DNA of 64,000 bases from Marinobacter zhanjiangensis (GTDB lineage Bacteria > Pseudomonadota > Gammaproteobacteria > Pseudomonadales > Oleiphilaceae), in the NCBI RefSeq assembly GCF_014651935.1, contig NZ_BMXV01000008.1:143528-207527 (forward strand), written 5' to 3'. The first letter of the stretch is position 1, and every line of letters starts with the position of its first letter. A model generated the notes under the pieces. That model saw nothing but the letters and a program-made list of their open reading frames with translations. It did not search any database and was not told the origin of the DNA. Both the position numbers and the translations under genes were made by a program. Shown one piece after another: positions 48,099-57,235 of the stretch.

Positions 48099-49316
48099 AT
48101 GATGTATTTCGCTCACGAAATGAGCCGCAAGGCGCTGACCCCGGCCCGCATGATCGCGGGCGCCCAGAGCAAACTGCTTCGCCATCGGATGAACCCGTGG
48201 TCAAGAGTTCCCGGAACACGCAGTATTGCCTCGGCGCTTAATGTGTTTGAAGATCTGACCCGTCGCTATCCAAAGCCCGCCTTCAATCTCGACACAACAG
48301 TCTGCGACGGCGAAACGGTTCTGGTCAATGAGACTATCGTCAAGCGCAAGCCCTTCTGCCAGCTGAAACACTTCCAGCGCAATGTTGATCGTCCGGATGA
48401 CCCCAAACTGCTGATTGTAGCGCCATTGTCGGGCCATTTTGCGTCACTGCTCAGGGGCACGGTGGAAGCCATGCTGCCGGGTCATGATGTCTACATCACG
48501 GACTGGCGTGACGCCAGCATGGTACCCGTCAAGGAAGGCAATTTCGGGCTTGATGACTATATCGATTATGTCATCGATTTTATTGACCACCTGGGCCCGG
48601 ACACCCATGTACTCGCGGTCTGTCAGCCGGTCGTGCCGGTGTTGGCGGCCACTGCCCTGATGGCCGAGGACAATCATCCCTGTGCACCACGCTCCCTGGC
48701 CCTGATGAGTGGCCCGGTGGACGGCCGCGTTGACCCCACCGAGCCCTGCGAACTGGCCAGCAAGCACAAGCTTTCCTGGTTCAAGCGCAACCTGATCCAC
48801 ACGGTTCCGCTGAACTATCCCGGCGCCATGCGCCGGGTTTACCCGGGCTTTTTACAGCTGACCGGTTTCATCAACATGAATTTTGATCGTCACCTCGATG
48901 CCTACCGTGGCCTGTTCAAATCCATCCGCGATGATGACGCTCAGGAAGTTACGCGCCACCGGGACTTCTATGACGAATATCTGGCAGTGATGGACCTGCC
49001 GGACGCCTACTACCTGGACACCATCGAACGTGTCTTCCAGAAATTCCATCTGGCCAGGGGCTGTTTCAGGCACCATGACAGGCTGGTGAACCCCGGAGCC
49101 ATCCGCAAAACGGCATTGATGACCATCGAGGGCGAGAAAGATGATATCTCCAGCCCTGGCCAGACCGAAGCAGCCCACAAGCTCTGCAACAATATTCCGG
49201 ATGATCGCCGGGTGCACCACCTGCAACCCGGCGTCGGCCACTACGGCACCTTCAATGGCCGCCGCTGGCGCGAGGAGATCGCCCCCAGGTTGCAGGCGTT
49301 TATTCGCAACGCCTGA
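48099..49316 (+). CDS. phaZ: intracellular polyhydroxyalkanoate depolymerase
   Basis: 405 residues from the tandem ATG at 48099 (AGGAT upstream). This matches the PhaZ1-type intracellular depolymerase that mobilises amorphous PHB granules. The nucleophile is a cysteine, C175 in AVCQPVVPV, as in this clade, with catalytic His in GVGHYGTFNG. There is no signal peptide. The hydrophobic helix YVIDFIDHLGP and the preceding VEAMLPGHDVYITDWRD motif fit. The gene precedes phaC by 188 bases and shares its direction, forming a synthesis/degradation pair. Confidence 0.92.
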   Translation: MMYFAHEMSRKALTPARMIAGAQSKLLRHRMNPWSRVPGTRSIASALNVFEDLTRRYPKPAFNLDTTVCDGETVLVNETIVKRKPFCQLKHFQRNVDRPDDPKLLIVAPLSGHFASLLRGTVEAMLPGHDVYITDWRDASMVPVKEGNFGLDDYIDYVIDFIDHLGPDTHVLAVCQPVVPVLAATALMAEDNHPCAPRSLALMSGPVDGRVDPTEPCELASKHKLSWFKRNLIHTVPLNYPGAMRRVYPGFLQLTGFINMNFDRHLDAYRGLFKSIRDDDAQEVTRHRDFYDEYLAVMDLPDAYYLDTIERVFQKFHLARGCFRHHDRLVNPGAIRKTALMTIEGEKDDISSPGQTEAAHKLCNNIPDDRRVHHLQPGVGHYGTFNGRRWREEIAPRLQAFIRNA

Positions 49317-49390
49317 GTCGCAACTGGCTCAGGTTTCTTGTTGCTACCCGGCCCCTCTGCTAGGTTGAATACAGACCTCTTGAAAAGTCA

Positions 49391-49423
49391 CCGGCACGGC
49401 GAACCTGAAGGTTCCCGTGCCGG
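49391..49423. terminator. nested hairpin between phaZ and phaC
   Basis: CCGGCACGG and CCGTGCCGG form a 9-bp stem, and inside it GAACCT and AGGTTC pair around a 2-base loop. There is no T-run after it. It ends 82 bases before phaC, so it may terminate phaZ or act in the phaC leader. Confidence 0.55.
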
Positions 49424-49504
49424 ATAACGAAAAGAGAATGTTGTGTTCGCAGTCTCACAGCCCTTCCGCCTGGCAGCGGTTGTGCTCCGGGGAGAACCTC
49501 TATT

Positions 49505-51427
49505 ATGGCCAAGAAACCCGCCAAGAAATTTTCCGAAAGTGATCAGGAACCTCATGTTGTACGCAAATCCCTGGTTGATGCCGGGGTGCACGGAAGCCGC
49601 CTGATAACGCGTTCAGTGATGAGACGATTGAAAGGGGGTCGACCCAATCCGGTCAGCCTCAAGAGTGTGACCAAACCCTTTGTCCGCTTCACCATGAAAC
49701 TCGCCACCCAGCCGGACGCCATCATTACCGCCCAGATGCGCCTGGTGCAGAACACTGTCCTTCTCAGTGGTGGCGCGGTGATTGGCCTGATCAGCCGCGA
49801 GCCCATGCAGGTTGCGGTACCGGAAAAGGGCGATGGTCGCTTCAAGGATGATGCCTGGACTAACTCCCTTTACTTCAACTTCCTCAAGCACGCCTACCTG
49901 ATGTCGGACCGGTGGATCAAAGACACCATCGACGATGTTCGCGGCCTTGACGAGCACGACCGCCACAAAGTCCGCTTCTTCACCAGCCAGGTAACCAGTG
50001 CACTGTCACCGAGCAATTTTGTGCTGACCAATCCGGAAGTCCTGCGCACAACAGTGGACAGCCGGGGGCGCAATCTGGTGCGTGGCCTGGCCAACTTCCT
50101 GAGGGATATCGACGAGGCCGATGGCCATATTTTCTTCCGGATGTCGGATCCGGACGTCTTCGAAGTCGGCAAGAACCTGGCGGACACGCCGGGTGAGGTC
50201 GTCTACCAGAATGACCTGATGCAGCTTATCCAGTACCGGCCAACGACCGAAACGGTGCATCGACGGCCGCTTCTGGTGGTGCCGCCCTGGATCAACAAGT
50301 ACTACATCCTCGACCTGGGGGCGAAAAAGTCGTTCATCCGCTACTGGGTCGAGAAAGGCCACACGGTCTTCGTGATTTCCTGGGTTAACCCGGGCAAGGA
50401 GCACATCGACAAGGGATTCGAGGACTACATGCTCGAGGGCCCGGTGGAGGCTCTGGATGCCATCAAGCAGGCCACCGGCGAGAGTGAGGTCAATACCGTC
50501 GGCTACTGCATTGGCGGCACTCTGCTGGGCTGCACACTGTCCTGGCTGGCTGCCCGCGGTGACGACCGGGTCAAAAGTGCCACCTTCTTCAACAGTCTGC
50601 TGGACTTTTCCGAAGTGGGCGACCTGGAAGTCTTTATCGATGACGACCAGATCAAGAAGCTGGAAAAAGCCATGAAGAAACAGGGGTATCTTGATGGCAC
50701 GTCCATGGCCGCCTCTTTCAACATGCTGCGTCCCAACAGTCTGATCTGGTCCTTTTATATCAACAACTACCTGCTGGGCCGCGATACACCACCGTTCGAC
50801 CTGCTTTACTGGAATTCGGACACCACCCGGCTACCAGGGGCCATGCACAGCTTTTACCTGCGCAACATGTACCTGGAAAACCGCCTGCGTGAGCCTGGCG
50901 GCATCACCCTTGACGGCACGCCGATCAACCTTGCCGAGGTGAAGGTACCCGCGTATTTTGCCTCGGCCATTGAGGACCACATTGCCCCCTGGGTGTCCTG
51001 CTACAAGGGATCACAGTATCTCGGCGGACCGGTTCGCTTTGTGCTGGGTGGTTCAGGCCACATCGCCGGCATCATCAACCCGCCCTACCAGCACAAATAC
51101 GGCTACCGGATCAACGAAGATACCACATTGTCACCGGATGAATGGCTCACCGGAGCGGAGCAATTCGAGGGCTCCTGGTGGCCGGACTGGGTCAAGTGGG
51201 CCGAGCAATTCGGAGGCGGAGAGGTTCCGGCGAGAATACCCGGAGACGGAGAATTATCCGTCATCGAGCCAGCCCCGGGCGCCTATCTGCGCAATCAACC
51301 AGCGCCGGAAGCGCCACAGAAAACCAGGCCCAGGGCCATCGCCGCCACCCGGCGTACAAGCCGCAAGCCGGCAACGCAGAAATCCCCCCAGCGCCAGCGA
51401 AGCCGCAAGCCCACCAAAGTGAGCTGA
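49505..51427 (+). CDS. phaC: class I polyhydroxyalkanoate synthase
   Basis: 640 residues. The lipase-like box with nucleophile C335 is in VGYCIGGTLLG; catalytic Asp (IEDHIAPW) and His (GGSGHIAGIINPP) lie in the expected C-terminal region. The enzyme polymerises 3-hydroxyacyl-CoA into storage polyester granules. The last about 45 residues (from around APEAPQKTRPRA) are an unusual proline- and arginine/lysine-rich tail beyond the normal end. The gene lies downstream of phaZ and upstream of a reductase. Confidence 0.95.
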   Translation: MAKKPAKKFSESDQEPHVVRKSLVDAGVHGSRLITRSVMRRLKGGRPNPVSLKSVTKPFVRFTMKLATQPDAIITAQMRLVQNTVLLSGGAVIGLISREPMQVAVPEKGDGRFKDDAWTNSLYFNFLKHAYLMSDRWIKDTIDDVRGLDEHDRHKVRFFTSQVTSALSPSNFVLTNPEVLRTTVDSRGRNLVRGLANFLRDIDEADGHIFFRMSDPDVFEVGKNLADTPGEVVYQNDLMQLIQYRPTTETVHRRPLLVVPPWINKYYILDLGAKKSFIRYWVEKGHTVFVISWVNPGKEHIDKGFEDYMLEGPVEALDAIKQATGESEVNTVGYCIGGTLLGCTLSWLAARGDDRVKSATFFNSLLDFSEVGDLEVFIDDDQIKKLEKAMKKQGYLDGTSMAASFNMLRPNSLIWSFYINNYLLGRDTPPFDLLYWNSDTTRLPGAMHSFYLRNMYLENRLREPGGITLDGTPINLAEVKVPAYFASAIEDHIAPWVSCYKGSQYLGGPVRFVLGGSGHIAGIINPPYQHKYGYRINEDTTLSPDEWLTGAEQFEGSWWPDWVKWAEQFGGGEVPARIPGDGELSVIEPAPGAYLRNQPAPEAPQKTRPRAIAATRRTSRKPATQKSPQRQRSRKPTKVS

Positions 51428-51503
51428 CCAGCAGCCTGCGCCAGGGACGGCGTGGGCTTGACGGCCGAACAGCACCCACAACCCGCTTTCCTAACGCCCC
51501 CCC

Positions 51504-51531
51504 TTGATTGCTCCGTACGCTCTGCTAGCTT
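51504..51531 (+). promoter_or_regulatory. possible sigma-70 promoter for the reductase gene
   Basis: TTGATT (51504-51509) and TAGCTT (51526-51531) with 16 bases between, followed by an A/T-rich stretch, lie 100 bases before the reductase start. Both boxes are imperfect. Confidence 0.35.
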
Positions 51532-51631
51532 TAAATATGTCGGTCAGGAAAAACCTGAGCAGTACGGCACAACCCTTAAAACAAGAACCGGACAGCCTTC
51601 GCAAAGGCTATGACGAACAGGGGAAACCGCC

Positions 51632-52375
51632 ATGGAAGATCTCAAGGGTAAAACGGCCATTGTCACGGGGGCTTCCCGTGGAATCGGCAAAGAAATTGCC
51701 ATACAACTCGCCAAACGCGGCGCTGACGTCGCCATCAATTACGTGTCCCGTGAAGCTGATGCCAACACCGTCGTCAAGGAACTCGAAGAACTGGGTGTAC
51801 GATCCCTGGCCTACAAGGCTGACCTTTCGCAGATGGAGGCCGGCCGTGAGTTGATCCGCAAGGTCCAGCAGGAATGGGGGCACATTGACATACTGGTCAA
51901 TAACGCCGGCATAACCCGCGACAAGGCCATGAAAAACCTTACCGATGCAGACTGGAAGGACGTTCTCGATACCAACCTGGGTAGTGTCTACGCCACCTGC
52001 TCGGAAGTACTGCCGATCATGATGGAGCAGAAGTACGGCCGCATCGTCAATATCACCTCATTCGTGGGGCAGGCAGGCAACTTCGGCCAGGCCAATTACG
52101 CGGCCAGTAAAGGCGGCATAATCGCGTTCACAAAAACGCTCGCCCTGGAGGCCGCCCGCCATAACATCACTGTCAACGCAATTGCCCCGGGCTTTACCGA
52201 AACCGAGATGCTTGCCCAGGTTCCGGAGAACATTCGCCAGAAAATAATGGCTCGTGTACCCATGGCGCGCTTTGGCCGGCCTGAGGAAATCGCCAAGGCC
52301 GTGGTGTTCGTTGCTGCGGACGGGGATTACATCACCGGCCAGCAGATTAACGTCAACGGCGGTGTTTATATGTAG
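51632..52375 (+). CDS. phaB: acetoacetyl-CoA reductase-type SDR (PhaB/FabG family)
   Basis: 247 residues. The nucleotide motif TGASRGIG lies at residues 12-19, NNAGITRD at about 91-98 and the catalytic YAASKGG at about 156-162. This family makes (R)-3-hydroxybutyryl-CoA for PHA synthesis or acts as FabG in fatty acid synthesis; PHA context favours PhaB. The start (MEDLKGKTAIVTG) and GGVYM end are typical. It lies 204 bases after phaC with its own putative promoter. No ketothiolase gene (phaA) is present in the window. Confidence 0.9.
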   Translation: MEDLKGKTAIVTGASRGIGKEIAIQLAKRGADVAINYVSREADANTVVKELEELGVRSLAYKADLSQMEAGRELIRKVQQEWGHIDILVNNAGITRDKAMKNLTDADWKDVLDTNLGSVYATCSEVLPIMMEQKYGRIVNITSFVGQAGNFGQANYAASKGGIIAFTKTLALEAARHNITVNAIAPGFTETEMLAQVPENIRQKIMARVPMARFGRPEEIAKAVVFVAADGDYITGQQINVNGGVYM

Positions 52376-52401
52376 TTGCGCATTCAAAGTGCGCTCTGAT
52401 C

Positions 52402-52428
52402 CCCGCCCTGTTTTCTCAATCGGGCGGG
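52402..52428. terminator. hairpin between convergent phaB-type and MFS genes
   Basis: CCCGCCC and GGGCGGG form a 7-bp stem around 13 bases, flanked by ATTCC and TTTCT tracts, positioned 27 bases after the reductase stop. Probably a bidirectional terminator. Confidence 0.5.
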
Positions 52429-52510
52429 CATTCCATTTCTGCCCCGGACATCAGGCCAGTCGGCTAACCCCCTTTTCCATGTGGCCCTTGCCGCGCGCCC
52501 CTTATTCTTG

Positions 52511-53779
52511 TTACGGCGTCTGGGCTGTTTCCGCATCGTTGCCGAGTGGCTCGCCACCCGCATCCGTGAGCTGGTTGTCGTAAGCGGCCTGGAGCCCGGT
52601 TTCACCCTCGCCCTGCTCAGACTCGTCCTCAAGATAGCTTGGATAAAATGGCGACACGATAGCCACCAGGATGCCGAACACACAGAATATGGAAAACGCG
52701 TCCGCATAACCGAACTCTTCGACCAGCAAGCCCACGACCGGGGAGCCAGCCGCCTGTCCGAGCGCGCAAGCTAGAAATGGCAGCACCGGCCCCATCGACA
52801 GTCGACCCGGCAACAGGCGGATGCCGGTCATCAGGTACAGCCCTGTCAGACTCATGTAGGAAAGGCCGAATACCAACGCGGAAAAGCCCGCAATCAGTAT
52901 CTGATCGGGGCTGGCAGCAAGTAATGCCAGGCTCGCGGCCATCATTACCAGCATCAGTGCGTGCGTGATGGCCGGGTTGTTGTGATCGGCCAGATCGCTC
53001 ACCGCAGCACCGCCGAGGCCGGCGATGCCGACCGCCAGCCACAGCCATCCGGTTTCGCCGGAGGACAGGGCACCGAGATTGACGGCCAGATCGGGAGCGA
53101 AAATCCAATAGGCCGCGGAAATGAAGCCCATTGCAAACGCGAACAGCGAGAGCCGGGACAGACGCCACCATTGCCGCGCGCTGATCGGCTCGGGCGGCGC
53201 CGCGTTCGACGGAATGACCCGCGACACGGCGGGGATGAAGGTCCAGGCGGCAATGACCCCGATGGCCGCCAGCACGGCAAAAGACACGTAAGCCAAACGC
53301 CAGGCGCCAGTCAGAAACAGGATCGTCGGTACGGCCACGACCACACCGACGCTGGTGCCGGCGTTCATGATAGAGCTCACGCGCCCGTGCATCGAGCGAT
53401 CCACCACCACCTGCATGGCGGCCGTGAGCGCGGGCATCATCAGACCGGTACAGATGCCGCAAGCGAACACCCCCGCGCCGAGCGTTAGCGGGCCCGTAGC
53501 CTGGCTGATCAGCACAAGGCCACCAACGCCAAAAAGACCGGAGAGTACCGCTGTATTGCGGGCCCCGAGTCGATCGGCGGAAAACGGCGCAACCAGCATG
53601 GCCAGCACAAAACTGATCAGCGGCAGCGCGCCGATTACGCCGATCACCGACGCTGTCATTTCAAGTTCGTCGCGAATAGGGGGCACGAACAGTCCGAAAG
53701 CGAAGCGCGCAAGGCCGTAACTGATCGCGACAAGCGCCGCACCTAACAGGGCGAAACCGGTATTCGACAGGGTCTTCAT
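52511..53779 (-). CDS. MFS transporter
   Basis: 422 residues from the ATG at 53779; a GTG at 53794 would add five. Twelve membrane helices are expected; the first begins NTGFALLGAALVAISYGLAR. The loop after helix 2 reads APFSADRLGARN, the MFS cytoplasmic signature. Substrate unknown. It is convergent with the phaB-type gene. Its start overlaps the stop of a tiny upstream frame by 4 bases. Confidence 0.88.
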   Translation of the reverse strand: MKTLSNTGFALLGAALVAISYGLARFAFGLFVPPIRDELEMTASVIGVIGALPLISFVLAMLVAPFSADRLGARNTAVLSGLFGVGGLVLISQATGPLTLGAGVFACGICTGLMMPALTAAMQVVVDRSMHGRVSSIMNAGTSVGVVVAVPTILFLTGAWRLAYVSFAVLAAIGVIAAWTFIPAVSRVIPSNAAPPEPISARQWWRLSRLSLFAFAMGFISAAYWIFAPDLAVNLGALSSGETGWLWLAVGIAGLGGAAVSDLADHNNPAITHALMLVMMAASLALLAASPDQILIAGFSALVFGLSYMSLTGLYLMTGIRLLPGRLSMGPVLPFLACALGQAAGSPVVGLLVEEFGYADAFSIFCVFGILVAIVSPFYPSYLEDESEQGEGETGLQAAYDNQLTDAGGEPLGNDAETAQTP

Positions 53780-53892
53780 GCAGACTCGGGGCACGCGGTG
53801 AACATTTCGGCGAAATCAAGCTGCGGATCCCTGCCCTGCGCCACCACGACCAACCTTTGATGCCCGACTTGCCCGCTTACCTTGATCACCAT
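53776..53892 (-). CDS. possible 38-residue upstream ORF overlapping the MFS start
   Basis: On the minus strand an ATG at 53892, with a GAGGG sequence eight bases upstream, opens a frame of 38 codons (begins MVIKVSGQVGHQR, ends CPESA). Its TGA overlaps the MFS ATG as ATGA, typical of coupled translation. It could be a leader peptide, a truncated gene or chance. No family is recognised. Confidence 0.3.
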   Translation of the reverse strand: MVIKVSGQVGHQRLVVVAQGRDPQLDFAEMFTACPESA

Positions 53893-54061
53893 GCCGCCCT
53901 CGTGACAAAAAGTAACCTTCTTAGCCTAGGACGTCTCCTGCGCGGATTCAAACAGTTTGCAGATGACCCGGGATCGATACTCCTCAGGTAAGCTGGTACT
54001 CTCCTGCCAGAAGCGGCGTAATGCCGTAACAGGAACCTCATCTCATACAGCGGTACTCGCG

Positions 54062-54523
54062 ATGGATTGGACTCTGACCCACCTGTGGCTGGCCCTGGCA
54101 CTGGTGCTCAGCCTGATAGAGCTGACGGCTTCCGGCATGATCTTCCTTGCGCTGGGCGCTGCCGCTGCCCTCACCGCCCTGCTCGCCTTCCTTGGCGTGC
54201 CTTTTTATTGGCAACTGGTGGCCATGGGATTGCTATCGGGTGTGCTGGTACCCGTGGCCGTGCGCTACATCCGCCCCTGGTTCTCCCCCAGAGGGGTACA
54301 CTATGGCACCACCGGCACCGGCGTTGAAAAAGGCAGGCGTTACCGCACCTTCAAACGGGATTTTGACGGCGCCAGCTGTATCAAGGTGAACGGCGATGTC
54401 TACCGCCTGCGGGTAGCAAAAACCGGTGAGACCGAACTGCCGGAGGGCACCGACGTTATTTTCGAACAATTCGATGGCACCACGGCTATCGTTCACCGCG
54501 ATCATTCGCATAAGGAACACTGA
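54062..54523 (+). CDS. NfeD-like membrane protein
   Basis: 153 residues from the ATG at 54062. Three hydrophobic helices (about residues 5-45 and 50-70) precede a C-terminal OB-fold of about 60 residues (ASCIKVNGDVYRLRVAKTGE). This is the short NfeD form that partners SPFH/stomatin proteins, presumably in membrane-domain quality control. The stop is 2 bases before the ATG of the SPFH gene, so they are co-translated. Confidence 0.9.
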   Translation: MDWTLTHLWLALALVLSLIELTASGMIFLALGAAAALTALLAFLGVPFYWQLVAMGLLSGVLVPVAVRYIRPWFSPRGVHYGTTGTGVEKGRRYRTFKRDFDGASCIKVNGDVYRLRVAKTGETELPEGTDVIFEQFDGTTAIVHRDHSHKEH

Positions 54524-54525
54524 AC

Positions 54526-55560
54526 ATGGAAAGCCTGCTTACACCCGGCCTGATACTGAGCCTGATCATCGTCGTCATTGGCATCACCATCATCGGCAAG
54601 GGGTTGGTGATTGTGCGACAGTCAGAAGTCATGGTCATCGAGCGCCTTGGCTCCTTCAACCGGATCCTGGAAAGCGGTATCAACATTATCATCCCCTTTA
54701 TCGAGCGGCCCCGTGCCATCACCATGATCCGCTATATCAAGATGGGCGAGGAATACCACGCCACCAGCAGTGAAGAGATCCGTATTGACCGTCGCGAGAC
54801 CGTTATGGACTTTCCGGCGCAGCCTGTCGTCACCACAGACAACGTCACCGTCAAGATCAATGGCGCGCTCTATTACCAGATTATCGACCCTCGCCGGGCC
54901 GTGTACGAGGTGGCCAATATGTCCCAGGCCGTGGAGGTGCTGGCCAAGACCACCCTGCGGTCCGTGGTCGGCAAGATGGAACTCGATAAGCTGTTCGAGT
55001 CCCGCGCCGAGGTCAACAGTGCTATCCAGGCGGAAATGGAAGAAGCCGCTTCCAAGTGGGGTGTCAAGCTGACCCGGGTGGAGGTCCAGGACATCAACAT
55101 GCCGGAAGAAGTGGAAGAGGCCATGCGCCTGCAGATGGCCGCCGAACGTAAACGCCGGGCCACCGTCACCGAAGCCGAAGGCGAGAAGACCGCGGCCATT
55201 GCCATGGCGCAGGGCCAGCGCGAATCCGCGATCCTCAACGCGGAAGGTGACAAGCAATCCGCGATCCTGCGCGCCCAGGGCGAACAGGAGTCCATCAAGC
55301 TGGTGCTCAGCGCTATCGGCGAAAGCGAAGAAAACAAACGTACGGTCGTGGGCTACCTGCTCGGCCAGAGTTACATCAAGGTTCTGCCTAACATGGCCAA
55401 AGACGGCGAGCGCGTCTTCGTGCCCTACGAATCCTCCGCCCTGCTCGGCTCCATGGGCATGTTCCGGGAAATGGCCGGCAACCCGGAGGACGTGGTGCGC
55501 CAGTCGCTTCAGAAAGACGGTCTGCGTAGCGGCATGGTAGCGGCCGGTGGCACTTCCTGA
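54526..55560 (+). CDS. SPFH/band 7 domain protein (QmcA-like)
   Basis: 344 residues. A single N-terminal membrane helix (about 8-28) is followed by the SPFH domain (VMVIERLGSFNRILESG...RAVYEVANMSQAVEVLAKTTLRSVVGKMELD) and an alanine/glutamate-rich coiled coil (EAEGEKTAAIAMAQGQRESA). Such proteins form oligomeric membrane cages that interact with proteases or organise membrane domains. Operon with the NfeD-like gene. A large nested hairpin follows the stop. Confidence 0.93.
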   Translation: MESLLTPGLILSLIIVVIGITIIGKGLVIVRQSEVMVIERLGSFNRILESGINIIIPFIERPRAITMIRYIKMGEEYHATSSEEIRIDRRETVMDFPAQPVVTTDNVTVKINGALYYQIIDPRRAVYEVANMSQAVEVLAKTTLRSVVGKMELDKLFESRAEVNSAIQAEMEEAASKWGVKLTRVEVQDINMPEEVEEAMRLQMAAERKRRATVTEAEGEKTAAIAMAQGQRESAILNAEGDKQSAILRAQGEQESIKLVLSAIGESEENKRTVVGYLLGQSYIKVLPNMAKDGERVFVPYESSALLGSMGMFREMAGNPEDVVRQSLQKDGLRSGMVAAGGTS

Positions 55561-55581
55561 ACCAAACCAGGTGGCGAAGCA

Positions 55582-55619
55582 ACACCTGCCCGCAGGCTGC
55601 CTGCGGGCTTCGCAGGTGT
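55582..55619 (+). terminator. nested hairpin downstream of the SPFH gene
   Basis: GCCCGCAGG pairs with CCTGCGGGC around a 3-base loop, enclosed by ACACCTGC and GCAGGTGT. No T-run is visible. It lies 22 bases after the SPFH stop and is likely a terminator. Confidence 0.6.
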
Positions 55620-55887
55620 CCGCGCCTTGTTCTCCTCCCCCCTTTGGCTCCACAGGGCTGTCGTTCCAGACTTACTCTGAGCGCCAGACCTGACTGGTTT
55701 CAGCTTCCTTTCGGTAGAGTTCCTTTCTTTGATACCGATAGTGCGCCACCGAACAGACCAGACCCGACCGATAATCTAATCTGGATTCAGATGAGGCAAC
55801 GGAGACGCCTGTACAGGGAGTTACATCACACGCCAAACGGATGTTGGCGTAATCCGCTTTCCGGATTTATGAAGAGGAGGAGTTACA

Positions 55888-55962
55888 ATGAACAATATCG
55901 TCTACATCGTCGGTGCTGTGGTGATCGTTCTGGTGATTCTTTCCGTGCTTGGTTTTCGTTAA
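55888..55962 (+). CDS. 24-residue hydrophobic peptide
   Basis: MNNIVYIVGAVVIVLVILSV plus LGFR, a single membrane helix with a positive end, preceded by an exceptionally strong GAGGAGGAG ribosome-binding site seven bases upstream. Similar one-helix peptides are known in many proteobacteria. About 325 bases upstream and 220 downstream contain no other gene. Confidence 0.7.
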   Translation: MNNIVYIVGAVVIVLVILSVLGFR

Positions 55963-56184
55963 GGCTTCACCTCTCAGGTTTTTCATCAGCAGTACAGATC
56001 TATTCACGTCGTGATCTCATCGGTCGCTTTCACCGGAAGTGGCCGTTTTTTTCAGGCCTTCTGGTATGCTCATGTACGCGCTCCGTCGACCGTGGAACCG
56101 GGGCCGGGGGCCAAACCTTTGCCGCTTTTCCATTCGCCGCCCGGGGAGTCCTCACCCGGGGTATCAAAGCATCCGATAGTTGAT

Positions 56185-56736
56185 ATGTTGAAACGTCTCC
56201 GATACCGCAACCACACACCGACAACGGCCGCCACGGACCGACTCGCCAGTCTCGCCCTTGCGGGATTGATCAGCTTGTCGGCGGCCCCGGCGATGGCTTC
56301 CGGTGAAAGCACCGATGCCCACTTGTCTGCCGACACCTGGGAATCACTGCTGACCGAGGCCAGGGCGCAGGCGCGCCAGTGCGGCGGCGACAGTTACGCC
56401 GAGGCTTCACCGGTCACCTGGGACGCTCGCCTGGGCGCCGCAGCGCAGGCACACAGCGAAGATATGGCGAATATGGGCCAGATGAGCCACGAGGGAAGCG
56501 AAGGCAAAGTCCTCGCTGACCGACTCGGCGAAGCGGGATATGAGGCAAGAGCCTGGGCCGAGAACGTAGCCGCCGGCCAGCGGGACGCCGCCTCAGTGGT
56601 CGCCGCCTGGCTCGACAGCCCGGGCCACTGCGCCAACATCATGTCTACGGATTATGAGGAGTTCGGCGCGGGTGTGGACCGGGACGAAAGCGGCAAACCC
56701 TACTGGACGCTGGTTTTGGCTGCGCCACGTGGCTAG
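56185..56736 (+). CDS. CAP/SCP domain protein, exported
   Basis: 183 residues from the ATG at 56185; a longer frame from 56011 is unsupported. A signal-like segment ends near AMASGE (residue 40). The CAP fold is seen in WDARLGAAAQAHSEDMANMG, then the conserved His in SHEG, ENVAAGQRDAASVVAAWLDSPGHCANIM and EEFGAGV, close to the SCP/PR-1 consensus. Bacterial members are mostly of unknown function. It is convergent with the following gene. Confidence 0.85.
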   Translation: MLKRLRYRNHTPTTAATDRLASLALAGLISLSAAPAMASGESTDAHLSADTWESLLTEARAQARQCGGDSYAEASPVTWDARLGAAAQAHSEDMANMGQMSHEGSEGKVLADRLGEAGYEARAWAENVAAGQRDAASVVAAWLDSPGHCANIMSTDYEEFGAGVDRDESGKPYWTLVLAAPRG

Positions 56737-56743
56737 CCAGGAC

Positions 56744-57235
56744 CTACTCGTTTACACCGAACTTCTCGTGCTCGCCGAGGTCTGGCTGCTCACCCTTGAT
56801 CTTTGCCTTGACGGTTTTGGCGCTTTTCAGCATCTTGCTACTGTCGCTGTTCCAGTGCTCGCCCTTCTCGACCTTGATTTCCACCATGCCTACATTGGGT
56901 GAGTCCTTGCCTTCAGGAAACCAGGCCGCAACGAACGGATTCCAGTACTTGTCGACCAGAGTCTTGTCCTGGATGGCGCGGCCGACACCGGTGAGCGACA
57001 CGTAGATATGGTTATCCGGATCAGAGAACGACAGGCAGACATCGTTGTCGCTCTCAAGTTCGAACACTTTTTCAGACTCCAGGTCGGTGTAGAACCACAA
57101 GGTTCCGTCGTACTCGTCCTGTACCAGGACCATGGGCCGTGACCGAAGCTCTTCGCCGTGGCGCGTTGTCAGCATGCCGGTCTTGATGTCCTTGATGAGA
57201 TTCCAGATCTTTTGCTTGTGTTCCGGACTGGACAT
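56744..57235 (-). CDS. pyridoxamine 5'-phosphate oxidase-like general stress protein
   Basis: 163 residues from the ATG at 57235 (GGAGAGAG upstream). The split-barrel flavin-binding pattern is clear: MLTTRHGEELRSRPMVLVQDEYDGTLWFYTDLESEK, then VSLTGVGRAIQDKTLVDKYWNPFVAAWFPEGKDSPNV. This is the general stress protein 26-like branch, which probably binds FMN or F420; catalytic function is unknown. The gene is followed by the CAP gene in convergent direction. Confidence 0.9.
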   Translation of the reverse strand: MSSPEHKQKIWNLIKDIKTGMLTTRHGEELRSRPMVLVQDEYDGTLWFYTDLESEKVFELESDNDVCLSFSDPDNHIYVSLTGVGRAIQDKTLVDKYWNPFVAAWFPEGKDSPNVGMVEIKVEKGEHWNSDSSKMLKSAKTVKAKIKGEQPDLGEHEKFGVNE

